The notes under the pieces: model-generated | The model's input: the letters and a program-made list of their open reading frames with translations, nothing else | Told to the model about the DNA's origin: nothing | The model's database searches: none | In this document: in pieces, positions 6,487-14,335 of the stretch | How the letters are laid out: every line of letters begins with the position of its first letter | Numbering within the stretch: position 1 is the first letter of the stretch | Position numbers and translations under genes: made by a program | Origin: a virus | Virus record (IMG/VR): IMGVR_UViG_3300047471_000694 | Coordinates: 1 to 36,909 of that record | Direction: 5' to 3' (one strand) | DNA length: 36,909 nucleotides

Positions 6487-8627
6487 GCTTACTTTCTGAA
6501 ATGGTGAACGGCTCGAACCTGATTCAGCCGGGCGACGTTGAACTACAGGCGCCGGGCCTCGATCCGAAGTACACCGATGACGCCGCCGTGCAGCTCACCA
6601 TTCAGGATGCGCAGAAGGCGCGCACCTACCTCGATCAGAAGCAATGGAATTTGCACTGGCGCGAGAGCGATGTGCTCTACCAGAGCCCGCGAACCAATCA
6701 ATCCTTCGAGGGCTCGACGGTGGCGCGCGCGAACATTTCACGCTTCACCGTGGCCAAGCACGTCAACAGCCTGGTGCCGGGAATGAAGAGCGGCATTTTT
6801 TACGAGATGCCGCCGTTCCTGATTCGCCCGCGGCCGTCCACTTCGCAGACCACGGCGCGCGCCAAAGTGGCCCTCTATGGCGCGCTGTTCGATGAATGCA
6901 ACTTCGAGGATGTGAGCGAGCGGTCGCTGGAGGACATGACGACATTCGGGACCGTGATCGTAAAGGGCGGCTGGCGCAAGGAAACTAAAATTCGTAAATT
7001 GCGATCGCCGAAAGCGTCACCCGTCAAGTTCAAGCTGCCGATGGGCGGCGAGCTGACCGTGCACACCCGCGAGAGCGATGAGATTGTCGTCACGCCTACG
7101 GAAGTGACCGAAGAGGGGCTGACGTGCGAGACGTGCGAGCTGGGGTCTATTTTGGTGGATCCGACCTGGAAAGACGCCAACGCCTTGCACACCGGGGCGA
7201 AGTATGTTGTCCATGTTTCCTATCCCACGTTCAAAGACCTCGACAAGCTGCGCGAGGAAGTGATCTACGACGAGGACGGAAACCAGGTCGGGGGTTACGA
7301 CATTCCCGGCGAGGAAGAACTAAAGTTTTACTTTTTCGGCCATGAGGGCAACGCCGGCGCGCCGTCCCAGGTCCAGCTCAACCTGGGCGGGCAAAACTGG
7401 TCGATCCACCACGCGCAGAACGAAGATGAACCGGCCAGCGCGGATCCGCTGGAACGGCCGATTCAGTTGTTTGAACGCTGGGACAGGTCGAACGTCTATG
7501 CGGTTTTAGTTCCCGAGGGCGGGGACCGCGGCGTGCTGATTCGCAAAGAAGAACATGACTTGCCGTTTATTCCGTTCTTCGCGGCGAACTTCTGGAACAT
7601 TCCCAAAGCCGGGTTCGGGATCGGCGTAGGGCGCCTGGCGGGATCCGACCAGAGAATCGAAAAGGGGCTCACCGACGCGCTGCTCGACATTCTGAGCATG
7701 ACGGTGAATCCCATGTACGCACGCGATCGCGGGGCCAACGCGCCCACGCAGCAGATACGCCAGCGCCTCGGCGGCATCGTGGACGTGGACACCAAGCCCG
7801 GCCAGGGCGTGCGCGATGCGTTCGGCATGATCGAACTGCCCAAGGCGCCGCCCGAGGCGTTCACCATGCTCCAGGCCGCGGCACAGAGCGCGCAGTCGAC
7901 CACCGGGGCCGATGAGGCGTTTACGCAGGGCAACCTGCCCTCGCGCGGCACCAGCTCGGCGGCGCGCACGGCCACCGGCGCCGGCGGCATCATCGCAGCC
8001 AACGCGGGGAAAATTCAAGGCCCGGTGGGGCATTTTGTCAAAGGCATACTCCTGCCCATGATCCAGCTCACCGAGCATTTTGTGAAATCGCGCATGAGCC
8101 TGGCCAAGATCCGCGAAATTCTCGGCCAGGAACTCGGCGACGCCTTCGAGCTGGACGCGCAGAATTTCTACCAGTCGAATGACCGCTTCGAGTGCCTGGC
8201 GGGCGCGCATTTAGCCGCCAAAAAAGCGATGGCGCAAGCCCTGCCTATGCTGGTGCAGATTTTTGAGAATGCGCCCATCATCCAGCAGCTCAACGCGACC
8301 GGCTGGATGATCGACATTCGCGTGATGCTCGAAATGTTTATGGAAGTGAGCGAGTGGAAAGACGCCCGCGAGCTGATCCGCCGCATGACGCCCCAGGAGC
8401 AGCAGAGCTTCCAGCAGTCCAATCCCGGCCAGCAAAAGGTCCAGGCACAGGTGGCCGCGATCGGCGCGCGCCACGAAGCCAAGACGGCGGAAATCGACCA
8501 GCAGAACGAAGCCAAGCTGGCTACGCAGATGATCGGGAAAGCCAACGACGAGGCCGCGCTGTGGGATGAGCGCAAATGGAGCCGGCACGCGATCGAGCAG
8601 AGCGTGTATGCGCCGGCAGGGGGTTAA
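6483..8627 (+). CDS. Portal protein
   Basis: A 714-residue protein that forms the head-tail connector ring and DNA entry channel. The start is ATG 6483: GGAGG lies about 8 bases upstream and ATGA overlaps the previous stop, while the same frame extends upstream without support. Portal features are a long N-terminal helical region with WRESDVLYQSP, a beta-rich wing (VHVSYPTFKDLDK to WDRSNVYAV), a clip and stem region with GVGRLAGSDQRIEKGLTD, and a Gln/Ala-rich helical crown (about 630-714). Size and position between terminase and scaffold support the call. The family is that of large podovirus portals. Confidence 0.88.
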   Translation: MSLLSEMVNGSNLIQPGDVELQAPGLDPKYTDDAAVQLTIQDAQKARTYLDQKQWNLHWRESDVLYQSPRTNQSFEGSTVARANISRFTVAKHVNSLVPGMKSGIFYEMPPFLIRPRPSTSQTTARAKVALYGALFDECNFEDVSERSLEDMTTFGTVIVKGGWRKETKIRKLRSPKASPVKFKLPMGGELTVHTRESDEIVVTPTEVTEEGLTCETCELGSILVDPTWKDANALHTGAKYVVHVSYPTFKDLDKLREEVIYDEDGNQVGGYDIPGEEELKFYFFGHEGNAGAPSQVQLNLGGQNWSIHHAQNEDEPASADPLERPIQLFERWDRSNVYAVLVPEGGDRGVLIRKEEHDLPFIPFFAANFWNIPKAGFGIGVGRLAGSDQRIEKGLTDALLDILSMTVNPMYARDRGANAPTQQIRQRLGGIVDVDTKPGQGVRDAFGMIELPKAPPEAFTMLQAAAQSAQSTTGADEAFTQGNLPSRGTSSAARTATGAGGIIAANAGKIQGPVGHFVKGILLPMIQLTEHFVKSRMSLAKIREILGQELGDAFELDAQNFYQSNDRFECLAGAHLAAKKAMAQALPMLVQIFENAPIIQQLNATGWMIDIRVMLEMFMEVSEWKDARELIRRMTPQEQQSFQQSNPGQQKVQAQVAAIGARHEAKTAEIDQQNEAKLATQMIGKANDEAALWDERKWSRHAIEQSVYAPAGG

Positions 8628-8870
8628 ATGACTACCGGAGCGACCCAGCACTACACCAAGAACACGGTGGAAGTTTCGGCCTGGTGCAACAGGTGCGGCT
8701 GGCCTACGATGCACCGCGTACTCGGCGGGAAGCTGGCGGCGTGCCTGGTGTGCGCGTCGGTACCGGAAACTAAAACCGCACGGCCGCGGGCGCTGAAACC
8801 GGAAGCGCCGGCGCAGGGAGATTTATTCGGAGGAACCGGGAATGCCAGTCCAGATCGACGCAGAAACTAA
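8628..8870 (+). CDS. Small zinc-finger phage protein
   Basis: An 80-residue protein whose ATG follows the portal stop with no gap. CNRCGWPTMH at about 20-29 and CLVC at about 39-42 make a CxxC-T-H-CxxC zinc ribbon of a type widespread in phages. The C-terminal half is Pro/Ala-rich and ends in QGDLFGG. An AACTAAAA word (8768-8775) is encoded as part of ETKT. Function is unknown; nucleic-acid or protein binding is possible. Confidence 0.7.
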   Translation: MTTGATQHYTKNTVEVSAWCNRCGWPTMHRVLGGKLAACLVCASVPETKTARPRALKPEAPAQGDLFGGTGNASPDRRRN

Positions 8871-9066
8871 AACTTATAGAATCACGCTGGACCGGAACGA
8901 TTACGAATCGCTCTTAGTCACGCTCGGCTATGCCATCGGCGCCGCCATCAAGGATGAGGACGCGCGGCGGGCGTGGGCGATTCTGCGGCTCGCGAACCGG
9001 ATTAATGAAGGGAACCCGGCCTATATCCCCTACAAAGTGCCGCCCGAGGCCGAGGCGCACACATGA
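8842..9066 (+). CDS. Small helical phage protein
   Basis: A 74-residue protein overlapping the end of the previous gene in another frame. A good GGAGG lies about 8 bases before ATG 8842. The middle (YESLLVTLGYAIGAAIKDEDARRAWAILRLANRIN) is a helical hairpin pattern. Its stop overlaps the next start (ATGA at 9063). It has no recognised family. An AACTAAAA word at 8865-8872 is encoded as ETK, just 97 bases from the previous copy. Confidence 0.65.
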   Translation: MPVQIDAETKTYRITLDRNDYESLLVTLGYAIGAAIKDEDARRAWAILRLANRINEGNPAYIPYKVPPEAEAHT

Positions 9067-9503
9067 CCGACATAAAGCTGCGCACAACCCGGAGCCTGAA
9101 AGTGACAGAGCTGGAGATTGCCGCGCCCGAAAAGGAGCAGCTTGCCCAGCTCTACCTCGATCCGCGCTATGACGCCCTGCTGGATGTGATGGAGCGCGCC
9201 TGTATCCAGCTCGACACCGCCCTGGTGAACGCCCCCACCGGCGAGCCCGAATCGGTGCTCGGCGCGCATTGTGTTTCCAAGGCCGGATGGTTGTTCTTTA
9301 CTTACGTGCAGAAACAGGTGTTAACTTGCTACAACATACGCACCGATGAAGATGCGGCCAAAGACACGCAGGAGCCGCCCAGCCTGGACGACATTTTGCA
9401 GGGAGTCGGGGGAATCGAAGGACACGATGCTCTGGGTATCGGGTTTGTTCTGGATCATCGCCTCGGCCGGCACGGGATGGCTGATGGGACCACGGAAGAA
9501 TGA
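9063..9503 (+). CDS. Small head-region protein, unknown function
   Basis: A 146-residue protein coupled to the previous gene by ATGA. The N-terminal half is helical with charged residues (LEIAAPEKEQLAQLYLD, YDALLDVMERACIQLD), and the C-terminal half is Asp/Glu-rich and less ordered. It sits between portal and scaffold. It might be a minor head or assembly factor, but no domain is recognisable. The last 77 bases overlap a small membrane-protein frame starting at 9427, so its exact C-terminus is the less certain part. Confidence 0.6.
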   Translation: MTDIKLRTTRSLKVTELEIAAPEKEQLAQLYLDPRYDALLDVMERACIQLDTALVNAPTGEPESVLGAHCVSKAGWLFFTYVQKQVLTCYNIRTDEDAAKDTQEPPSLDDILQGVGGIEGHDALGIGFVLDHRLGRHGMADGTTEE

Positions 9504-9597
9504 AAGGCGGGTGATCGCCAAACCCCGCATCTGGCTATTCTTATCGAGAACGCAGGGGAGACGCCGCAATGGCAAAGAGCTGGCAGGACCGCGGTAA
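9427..9597 (+). CDS. Possible small single-span membrane protein, overlapping two genes
   Basis: A 56-residue frame with AAGGA 5 bases before ATG 9427. Residues 1-20 (MLWVSGLFWIIASAGTGWLM) make a good membrane helix, followed by a positively charged tail, the typical layout of a small inner-membrane protein. It overlaps the end of the 9063 gene and the beginning of the scaffold gene in a different frame. The hydrophobic helix and ribosome-binding site argue for coding, the double overlap argues against. Confidence 0.4.
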   Translation: MLWVSGLFWIIASAGTGWLMGPRKNERRVIAKPRIWLFLSRTQGRRRNGKELAGPR

Positions 9598-10402
9598 CGG
9601 ACAGTGGAAGCTCACGGTCACATCTGACGATCCGACCGACTCGCCCTCTGTGTTCTACGGCACCAGGGACGAAATCACCGACAAGCTGGCAGACGCCCAG
9701 GCCAACGCCAACCGGCGCATCGCAGAACTGCGGCGCAACGGCAACGGGAACGGCCACCAGGCGGTGAGCCCCAACGAGCCCCGGCCGCTCTCGGCCAGCG
9801 ACCGGATGCAGACCGTGGCCGAACTCTCCGACCCGGCCACCGTAGACAAGGCCGTTACGCGGGTGCTCGAAAGTGTGGTGGGGCCGGTGGAGACATTGCG
9901 CGCCAGCCAGGCGCAGGGCGGCGAGGAACGGCGCGCCAACCTGGCCGCGGAAGCCGCCGAGCAATTCAGCCGGGAAACCCCGGACTGGTTTGCTTCGGAC
10001 CACAACAAAAACACTCTGCTGCGCTACATGATGAGGATGGGGGGCGACCCCACCAACCCGGCGCACTATACGCGGGCCTTCGAGGAACTGAGTGCGGCAC
10101 AACTGCTGCAAGCAATCCCTTCCGATGAATCCGCCAACCTCAACGATGAGCCAGGGCCGGAACGAGAGCGTAATGCTCCCACGCCAACGCAACCGCCTAA
10201 AGCTCCCACCAGGACCTCGACGGGAATCCGCGCCAGCGACATAAGCGGATTGCCGCCGCGGCCCACCAATCGGTTGAAGTACACGCGGGAGCAGATCGCC
10301 AACCTGAGCGCGGCGGAATACAAACGGCTGATGTTTGCAGACCAGGAATTCAGCCGGTGCGTGGACTACTACGCGAAACCCAAACGGCAAGCTGTTGGCT
10401 GA
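9569..10402 (+). CDS. Probable scaffolding protein
   Basis: A 277-residue, hydrophilic, largely helical and disordered protein directly before the major capsid gene, the normal place of the scaffold that guides procapsid assembly. Charged coils (RDEITDKLADAQANANRR, residues about 35-55; DKAVTRVLESVVGPVE at about 90-105) flank Pro/Thr-rich stretches (about 190-225). The C-terminus is a compact helical segment (REQIANLSAAEYKRLMFADQ) suited to capsid binding. AGGGGAG precedes the ATG. No protease domain is seen. The call rests on position and composition, not on a recognised motif. Confidence 0.65.
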   Translation: MAKSWQDRGNGQWKLTVTSDDPTDSPSVFYGTRDEITDKLADAQANANRRIAELRRNGNGNGHQAVSPNEPRPLSASDRMQTVAELSDPATVDKAVTRVLESVVGPVETLRASQAQGGEERRANLAAEAAEQFSRETPDWFASDHNKNTLLRYMMRMGGDPTNPAHYTRAFEELSAAQLLQAIPSDESANLNDEPGPERERNAPTPTQPPKAPTRTSTGIRASDISGLPPRPTNRLKYTREQIANLSAAEYKRLMFADQEFSRCVDYYAKPKRQAVG

Positions 10403-10410
10403 TCCGGCCC

Positions 10411-10433
10411 CTCCCGCGAATTCATCTCGGGAG
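10411..10433 (+). promoter_or_regulatory. Hairpin that can hide the capsid-gene ribosome-binding site
   Basis: CTCCCG (10411-10416) pairs with CGGGAG (10428-10433) around an 11-base loop. The 3' arm is the only ribosome-binding-like sequence before ATG 10441. Such a fold could tune capsid translation. The stem is short, so the effect is inferred. Confidence 0.4.
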
Positions 10434-10440
10434 CGGTACG

Positions 10441-11613
10441 ATGAAAAATTTTACAAGTGATGCCACTTTCCTAAAGCGGAGAGCGTGGCTGTTGCGGAAC
10501 ATTCTGCAACCCATTCTCTATGCGCTGGCCCTGTGGGGCTCGGCGATCGCCTACCTGGTGAAGATGGAAGGCGCAGGACTCGCCACCCAGGCGAGAGTGG
10601 GCGCGGGCTATTCGCCGGCGTCCAACATGACCTCAAATCTCACGCAGACACAGGTCAACTACTACGACAAAAATTTTGTCGATAACTTGAAAGCGGAAAC
10701 CCCGCATCTGCGCTGCGTGGAGCGCCGGCCGCTGCCGGAAAACTCGGGCAACACGCTCAACCTGTTTGAGTATGTGACCTTCGGGCCGGATCTGAGCCAG
10801 GCCCCCGAGGGAACGGTGCAGTCGGGCGAGACAATCAACATTCTGAGCGACAAAATCGTGATCGGAAACTACGCGGATTACCTGAATTATTCGCGCTTTT
10901 CGATGCAGCTCGCGATTGACCCGGCGCTCGAAAACGGCGGCAAGGAGCTGGCCTACCAGGCCGCGGTCACCGTGGCGTATCTCATCAAGAACACCACCGA
11001 CGCCCTGAATGTGATCGACGCCTCCGTGGCCACGCCCAACGCCTACAACGTGCCGTTCAACAAAAACAACATCACATCGGCCGTGGCCTCGCTGCGCCAG
11101 CGCAACGTGAAGCCGATGGAAGGCGGCGACTTCTGCGGCATCATCGCGCCTTTCGCGTGGGGCGACACCTTGAACGACGCCACTAATAACAGTCTCACCG
11201 ATGTGCTGAAACGCACGCCGGAAGGCCAGGCGGCGCTGAAAGAACTACCCTCGGGCGACGGCGGCATGATCCAGGTAATGCACTGGGCGGGCTGCGCGTT
11301 CTACGAGTCGACCATCGTCACCACCACGCCGAACTATCTCGCGCACAGCGGCGTGACGGCCTACAGGACGTACATCTACGGCAAGGATGCCGTGATTGCG
11401 GTGAGCCTAGGGGCCAAGGAAAACACCAGCCTGGACGATGGCAACTGGCGCAACCTGAAAGTGATCACCAAGCGGTACGACGACGCCAGCGTGAGCGACC
11501 CGGCGATGATGATCGGCGGATCCACGGCCTATAACTTTAATTTCGCCGTGGGCGTGGTTCCCGATATTGTCGGCCGCGCGCGCTACATCGACGCTCCCAC
11601 ACTGATCACCTAA
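10441..11613 (+). CDS. Major capsid protein, N4-gp56-like
   Basis: A 390-residue HK97-fold shell protein. The region from about residue 65 follows the N4-gp56 family: YYDKNFVDNL, a Leu-rich helix, RPLPENSGNTLNLFEY, then PEGTVQSGETI, NYADYLNYSRFSM and a long helix with KELAYQAAVTVAYLIKNT, ending in a beta-rich domain with the GVVPDIVGRARYIDAP end. Start ATG 10441 follows a hairpin containing the ribosome-binding site. Residues 21-40 (ILQPILYALALWGSAIAYLV) form a strongly hydrophobic segment not usual for this family. Starting at ATG 10564 (MEGAGLATQ) would remove it, but that start has only a weak upstream site. A stable hairpin at 11623-11646 follows. Confidence 0.85.
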   Translation: MKNFTSDATFLKRRAWLLRNILQPILYALALWGSAIAYLVKMEGAGLATQARVGAGYSPASNMTSNLTQTQVNYYDKNFVDNLKAETPHLRCVERRPLPENSGNTLNLFEYVTFGPDLSQAPEGTVQSGETINILSDKIVIGNYADYLNYSRFSMQLAIDPALENGGKELAYQAAVTVAYLIKNTTDALNVIDASVATPNAYNVPFNKNNITSAVASLRQRNVKPMEGGDFCGIIAPFAWGDTLNDATNNSLTDVLKRTPEGQAALKELPSGDGGMIQVMHWAGCAFYESTIVTTTPNYLAHSGVTAYRTYIYGKDAVIAVSLGAKENTSLDDGNWRNLKVITKRYDDASVSDPAMMIGGSTAYNFNFAVGVVPDIVGRARYIDAPTLIT

Positions 11614-11622
11614 ACACCACCG

Positions 11623-11646
11623 GAGGGCGGCGGCAATGCCGCCCTC
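11623..11646 (+). terminator. Hairpin after the major capsid gene, without T tract
   Basis: GAGGGCGGC (11623-11631) pairs perfectly with GCCGCCCTC (11638-11646) around GGCAAT. There is no T run, so it is more likely an attenuator or an mRNA-stabilising 3' end that raises capsid expression above its neighbours than a full terminator. Confidence 0.5.
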
Positions 11647-11663
11647 GCCCATGAGGGGAAGCC

Positions 11664-12113
11664 ATGCCTAAAGAAAAACTCGATGCCGACTCGATCGAAC
11701 TGCAATGGAAGCAAATGCAGATCGAGGAAATGCAGGAGAAGATGGCCGACCGGCTGGAGCGCCGCGAGCGCCTGGCAGCATCGCGCCGGCAGCAGTTGAC
11801 CGACTTTGAAAAGGCCCAGGAAGAGCGCGCGCGCCGGCAGCGGGTGTGCAAGCACCGCAAGGGCGGGCGCAACAACAACTTCGCCAACGGCGACAGCAAC
11901 GCCTACTCCGTGATCCGCAATATCTACCCCACCGGCCGCGAAGTGATCATGTGTACGCGCTGCGGCAAGGAAGTGGAGAGGCCGGCTCTCGGGCTGCGCA
12001 AGAGCGATGCCGACCTCTACGCGAAGATGCGCGAAGAGTGGAATCGCTGGAACGAATTCCCCACCGACAACAGCCCCAGCGGCGGCAAGATTTTTGAGAT
12101 TGTGGCCGCATGA
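11664..12113 (+). CDS. Coiled-coil protein with zinc knuckle
   Basis: A 149-residue protein; GAGGGGAAG precedes ATG 11664. Residues 5-60 are a charged coiled coil (IELQWKQMQIEEMQEK, RLERRERLAASRRQQLTDF), then VCKHRKGG near 62-69 and CTRCGKE near 97-103 can form a C-H-C-C zinc site, followed by a helical end. The next gene starts with ATGA overlap. Position between capsid and adaptor suggests a minor head component, but I recognise no family. Confidence 0.65.
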   Translation: MPKEKLDADSIELQWKQMQIEEMQEKMADRLERRERLAASRRQQLTDFEKAQEERARRQRVCKHRKGGRNNNFANGDSNAYSVIRNIYPTGREVIMCTRCGKEVERPALGLRKSDADLYAKMREEWNRWNEFPTDNSPSGGKIFEIVAA

Positions 12114-12586
12114 CGACCAAGAAAAAGAAACCCGCGCCGGCGCGCACTAAAGCGAAAACTAAAAGCCGGCCCACGCCCGCGGCCAAGGCCGCGACGAAAG
12201 CGAGGAAAAAGTCCATGACGGAAAAACACGAAAAAAGCAAGAGCAGCAGGAGCGCGCACGCTTCTACTTTCAGCACGCCCGAAACCGTCGCGCTCAACAT
12301 GGCGATGAACGATTCCACCGACAGCATCGTGGCCCTGGTGGACGCATCGACCACGGCCACCGTGGGAAGCAATCTGCAAATCGACACGGAATATATGGCC
12401 GTGACCGACGCGAGCGACTTGAGCAATTTGCAAGTGACGCGCGCGGCCGGCGGATCCACCGCCGCGGCGCATGACGTGGGCGCGCCGGTGACGATCGGCG
12501 TAGAGCTGCCCGAGGCGCCGGCAGTGCCGGATCTGCCCGAGGGTCTGAGCCCCAATCAAAAGGTAAGCGCGGTTAGAGGATTTTAG
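12110..12586 (+). CDS. Lys-rich head protein with a virion-type beta module
   Basis: A 158-residue protein coupled to the previous gene by ATGA. Residues 1-55 are extremely Lys/Ala/Ser-rich, resembling a DNA-contacting or disordered tail. Residues about 70-125 follow a module common in phage structural proteins: DSTDSIVALVDAS, then LQIDTEYMAVT, LSNLQVTRAAGGSTAA, H-D-V-G-APV. A virion role is likely; which part of the virion is not shown. One AACTAAAA word (12157-12164) lies in the Lys-rich part and another, reversed, spans the stop (12581-12588). Confidence 0.65.
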   Translation: MTTKKKKPAPARTKAKTKSRPTPAAKAATKARKKSMTEKHEKSKSSRSAHASTFSTPETVALNMAMNDSTDSIVALVDASTTATVGSNLQIDTEYMAVTDASDLSNLQVTRAAGGSTAAAHDVGAPVTIGVELPEAPAVPDLPEGLSPNQKVSAVRGF

Positions 12587-12588
12587 TT

Positions 12589-13593
12589 TTGGCGAACTCT
12601 ACAACCACAGTTCAAAACGTAGTCGATTATGTTTCCGCGATGGGGGAGCTGGCGCCGGTGATCCCCGCCGCGGGCTACTCGGTGAACAACTGCCTGAATA
12701 TGGCCACCGATGTGATGGCCGACCTGATCAGCCAGCGATTCAATCACAAGTGGAACCGGATGAAAGTTCGGCCCTGGTACACGAGCAGCTGGCAGCAGGA
12801 CTATGCGCAACTGGCGGGGTGGTTCCCGGCGCCGATCGGCTGGCTCGAAACCGCGTATTGGGTAGACATAAACAATACCGCCCTGCCCAAACCCACGTAC
12901 TACATCGAGGTTGACCGTGATCTGCCCACAACGTCCATCTCAGGAAACCCGCCGGCAAAAATTGACTGGCTGTACAACCGGCTACTCGCACAGGGGACAT
13001 GGCCCGGCCCCGCCAAGCCCTACACCCAGCCGCTCGGCGCCGTCATTACCCCCACCAACCCCGCCACCAACATACTCGACGCTAACGGCAACATTCTTGT
13101 TCTTACCGCCTACGGAGTGACGGGGGCCACGGCGCCGGTGCTGCCTGTCGACGCGGCGGAAGGTACGAACGTGACCGATGGGACGTGCGCCTGGACGGTC
13201 GCGGATCCCGACTCACAGGGATTTCGGATCATGCCTCTGCCGCCGCAGCAGGGCGTCGTCTACCAGGTAAACGTGATTGCGCAGATGCGCACGCCGCCGC
13301 CCTTCACGCGCATGAATCAGCTGATCAACCCTATCCCCGACGACTACGCGAATTATTTCCGCGACGGCTTCGCGGCCTACTGCTACAAGCTGAGCCCCAA
13401 CCCGGCCATGCGAATGCAATTTCCCAATCAGCGCATGGGCTGGCTGGCGGGGATCGAGGCCAGCATGAAGCAGGGGGACCGCGAGCAGACCAACGCGGGC
13501 TTCGTGCCGGATCGCAGCGTCGTTGCGCCGCAGGGCGGCATCGACATTGGGCCGGCCAATCCATACCTCTACAACGTGTGGCCGGGACGGTGA
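12589..13593 (+). CDS. Probable head-tail adaptor carrying an inserted beta repeat
   Basis: A 334-residue protein starting at TTG 12589, with AGAGGA about 8 bases upstream. The N-terminal part is helical (NNCLNMATDVMADLISQRFNH) and the C-terminal part runs from GFRIMPLPPQQGVVYQV to a helix and PYLYNVWPGR end, the look of a podovirus connector or tail tubular A-like adaptor. Residues about 150-205 contain a GVTGATAP...TNVTDGTCAWTV module closely resembling repeats in the nozzle-like protein at 14999-18439, apparently inserted between two adaptor halves. The role is inferred from position and fold pattern. Confidence 0.65.
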   Translation: MANSTTTVQNVVDYVSAMGELAPVIPAAGYSVNNCLNMATDVMADLISQRFNHKWNRMKVRPWYTSSWQQDYAQLAGWFPAPIGWLETAYWVDINNTALPKPTYYIEVDRDLPTTSISGNPPAKIDWLYNRLLAQGTWPGPAKPYTQPLGAVITPTNPATNILDANGNILVLTAYGVTGATAPVLPVDAAEGTNVTDGTCAWTVADPDSQGFRIMPLPPQQGVVYQVNVIAQMRTPPPFTRMNQLINPIPDDYANYFRDGFAAYCYKLSPNPAMRMQFPNQRMGWLAGIEASMKQGDREQTNAGFVPDRSVVAPQGGIDIGPANPYLYNVWPGR

Positions 13594-13596
13594 GAT

Positions 13597-13962
13597 GTGG
13601 AGACACAGAACGCGATCAAGTGGCTGAAAACTTCCGGCCTGGCGGCGGTGGGCGGCGGAATTGCGGGGGCCTTCGCGGCGGCGATGGATCCCACCAAATA
13701 CCATTTCCCGCACGACATTGGATCGGGGAAGCTCTGGAAGTTTTTTTTCATGGGCGCGGGGCTCACGTTCGGCAGCTTGCTATTGCGCTCGCCGCTGGGA
13801 CAACAGGCCATGAGCGCGTACAGGGATTCGCAGCAGCAAGCCGCGGAGGATAAGGCGGCGATCGAAAAACTAAAAGGCGAGCTGCGCCAGGGAGGTTCCG
13901 ACGATGCCGGCAAAGCTGGAACGCAAACTAAAACGGGAAGCAAAGAAAAAGGGCCTGGGTAA
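13597..13962 (+). CDS. Two-helix membrane protein, holin candidate
   Basis: A 121-residue protein starting at GTG 13597, 3 bases after the previous stop. Two hydrophobic segments, SGLAAVGGGIAGAFAAAM at about 13-30 and FFFMGAGLTFGSLLL near 50-64, are followed by a charged helical tail ending in Lys/Gly/Thr-rich residues. That is compatible with a class II holin or another small membrane protein. It is not next to the hydrolase gene (25218), so the lysis role is uncertain. Its 3' end overlaps the small basic gene at 13904. AACTAAAA words occur at 13868 and 13926. Confidence 0.6.
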   Translation: METQNAIKWLKTSGLAAVGGGIAGAFAAAMDPTKYHFPHDIGSGKLWKFFFMGAGLTFGSLLLRSPLGQQAMSAYRDSQQQAAEDKAAIEKLKGELRQGGSDDAGKAGTQTKTGSKEKGPG

Positions 13963-14041
13963 GAAGAGAGCCGGCGCCTACGTGTATGGGACGCTGGCGC
14001 GGCAAAAGGCTAGCAAGAAACGGAAGAGCCAGCGACCATAG
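13904..14041 (+). CDS. Small Lys/Arg-rich phage protein
   Basis: A 45-residue basic protein with GGGAGG upstream of ATG 13904, overlapping the previous gene's end in another frame. MPAKLERKLKREAKKKGLG followed by AGAYVYGTL resembles a family of small phage proteins that, as I remember them, usually continue with RKTGWKP. Here the ending is instead ARQKASKKRKSQRP and stop, while the missing-looking RKTGWKPKKKSKR end is encoded about 65 bases further on (14109-14147). Both junctions are at ACGCTG. See the finding on the recombination scar. Confidence 0.65.
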   Translation: MPAKLERKLKREAKKKGLGKKRAGAYVYGTLARQKASKKRKSQRP

Positions 14042-14057
14042 CGCAAGGAGGTGAATT

Positions 14058-14150
14058 TTGCCTTGCACTATAACAATTCAGGACACCATAAATTTCTGTC
14101 TGACGCTGAGGAAAACCGGATGGAAGCCCAAGAAGAAAAGCAAAAGGTGA
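14058..14150 (+). pseudogene. Chimeric 30-codon remnant made of two gene ends
   Basis: AAGGAGG lies 6 bases before TTG 14058, the best ribosome-binding site in the area. The frame begins MPCTITIQDTINF, matching 8 of 13 residues of the true gene start at 14301 (MASTITIQATANW), then switches to LRKTGWKPKKKSKR, the expected end of the small basic protein family, and stops. It therefore looks like the start of a relative's next gene joined to the tail of another copy of the small basic gene. It may still be translated as a short peptide. Confidence 0.55.
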
Positions 14151-14335
14151 AACGCAGCCACGAGTGTAACCAGATGGCCGCGCAGCTCGGACTAAGCGAG
14201 CATCAAATGCGGCGAATCGGACTGGAACATTTCAAGGCCATGAAGGACGACGCGCGAGCGTACATGCTGAATCTGGCGCACAAGAAAGGCCGGTATAAGA
14301 TTGGCGTCCACGATAACCATTCAGGCGACTGCTAA
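14120..14335 (+). CDS. Small helical protein, unknown function
   Basis: A 71-residue protein read from ATG 14120, with GAGGAAAA about 5 bases upstream. The same frame is open back to GTG 14051, but that codon overlaps the ribosome-binding site of the 14058 frame and is unlikely. The protein is charged and helical (EEKQKVKRSHECNQM, LGLSEHQMRRIGLEHFK, AYMLNLAHKKGRYKIG). Its end overlaps the next gene start by 35 bases. I recognise no family. It sits in the recombined segment between two adaptor and tail genes. Confidence 0.55.
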   Translation: MEAQEEKQKVKRSHECNQMAAQLGLSEHQMRRIGLEHFKAMKDDARAYMLNLAHKKGRYKIGVHDNHSGDC

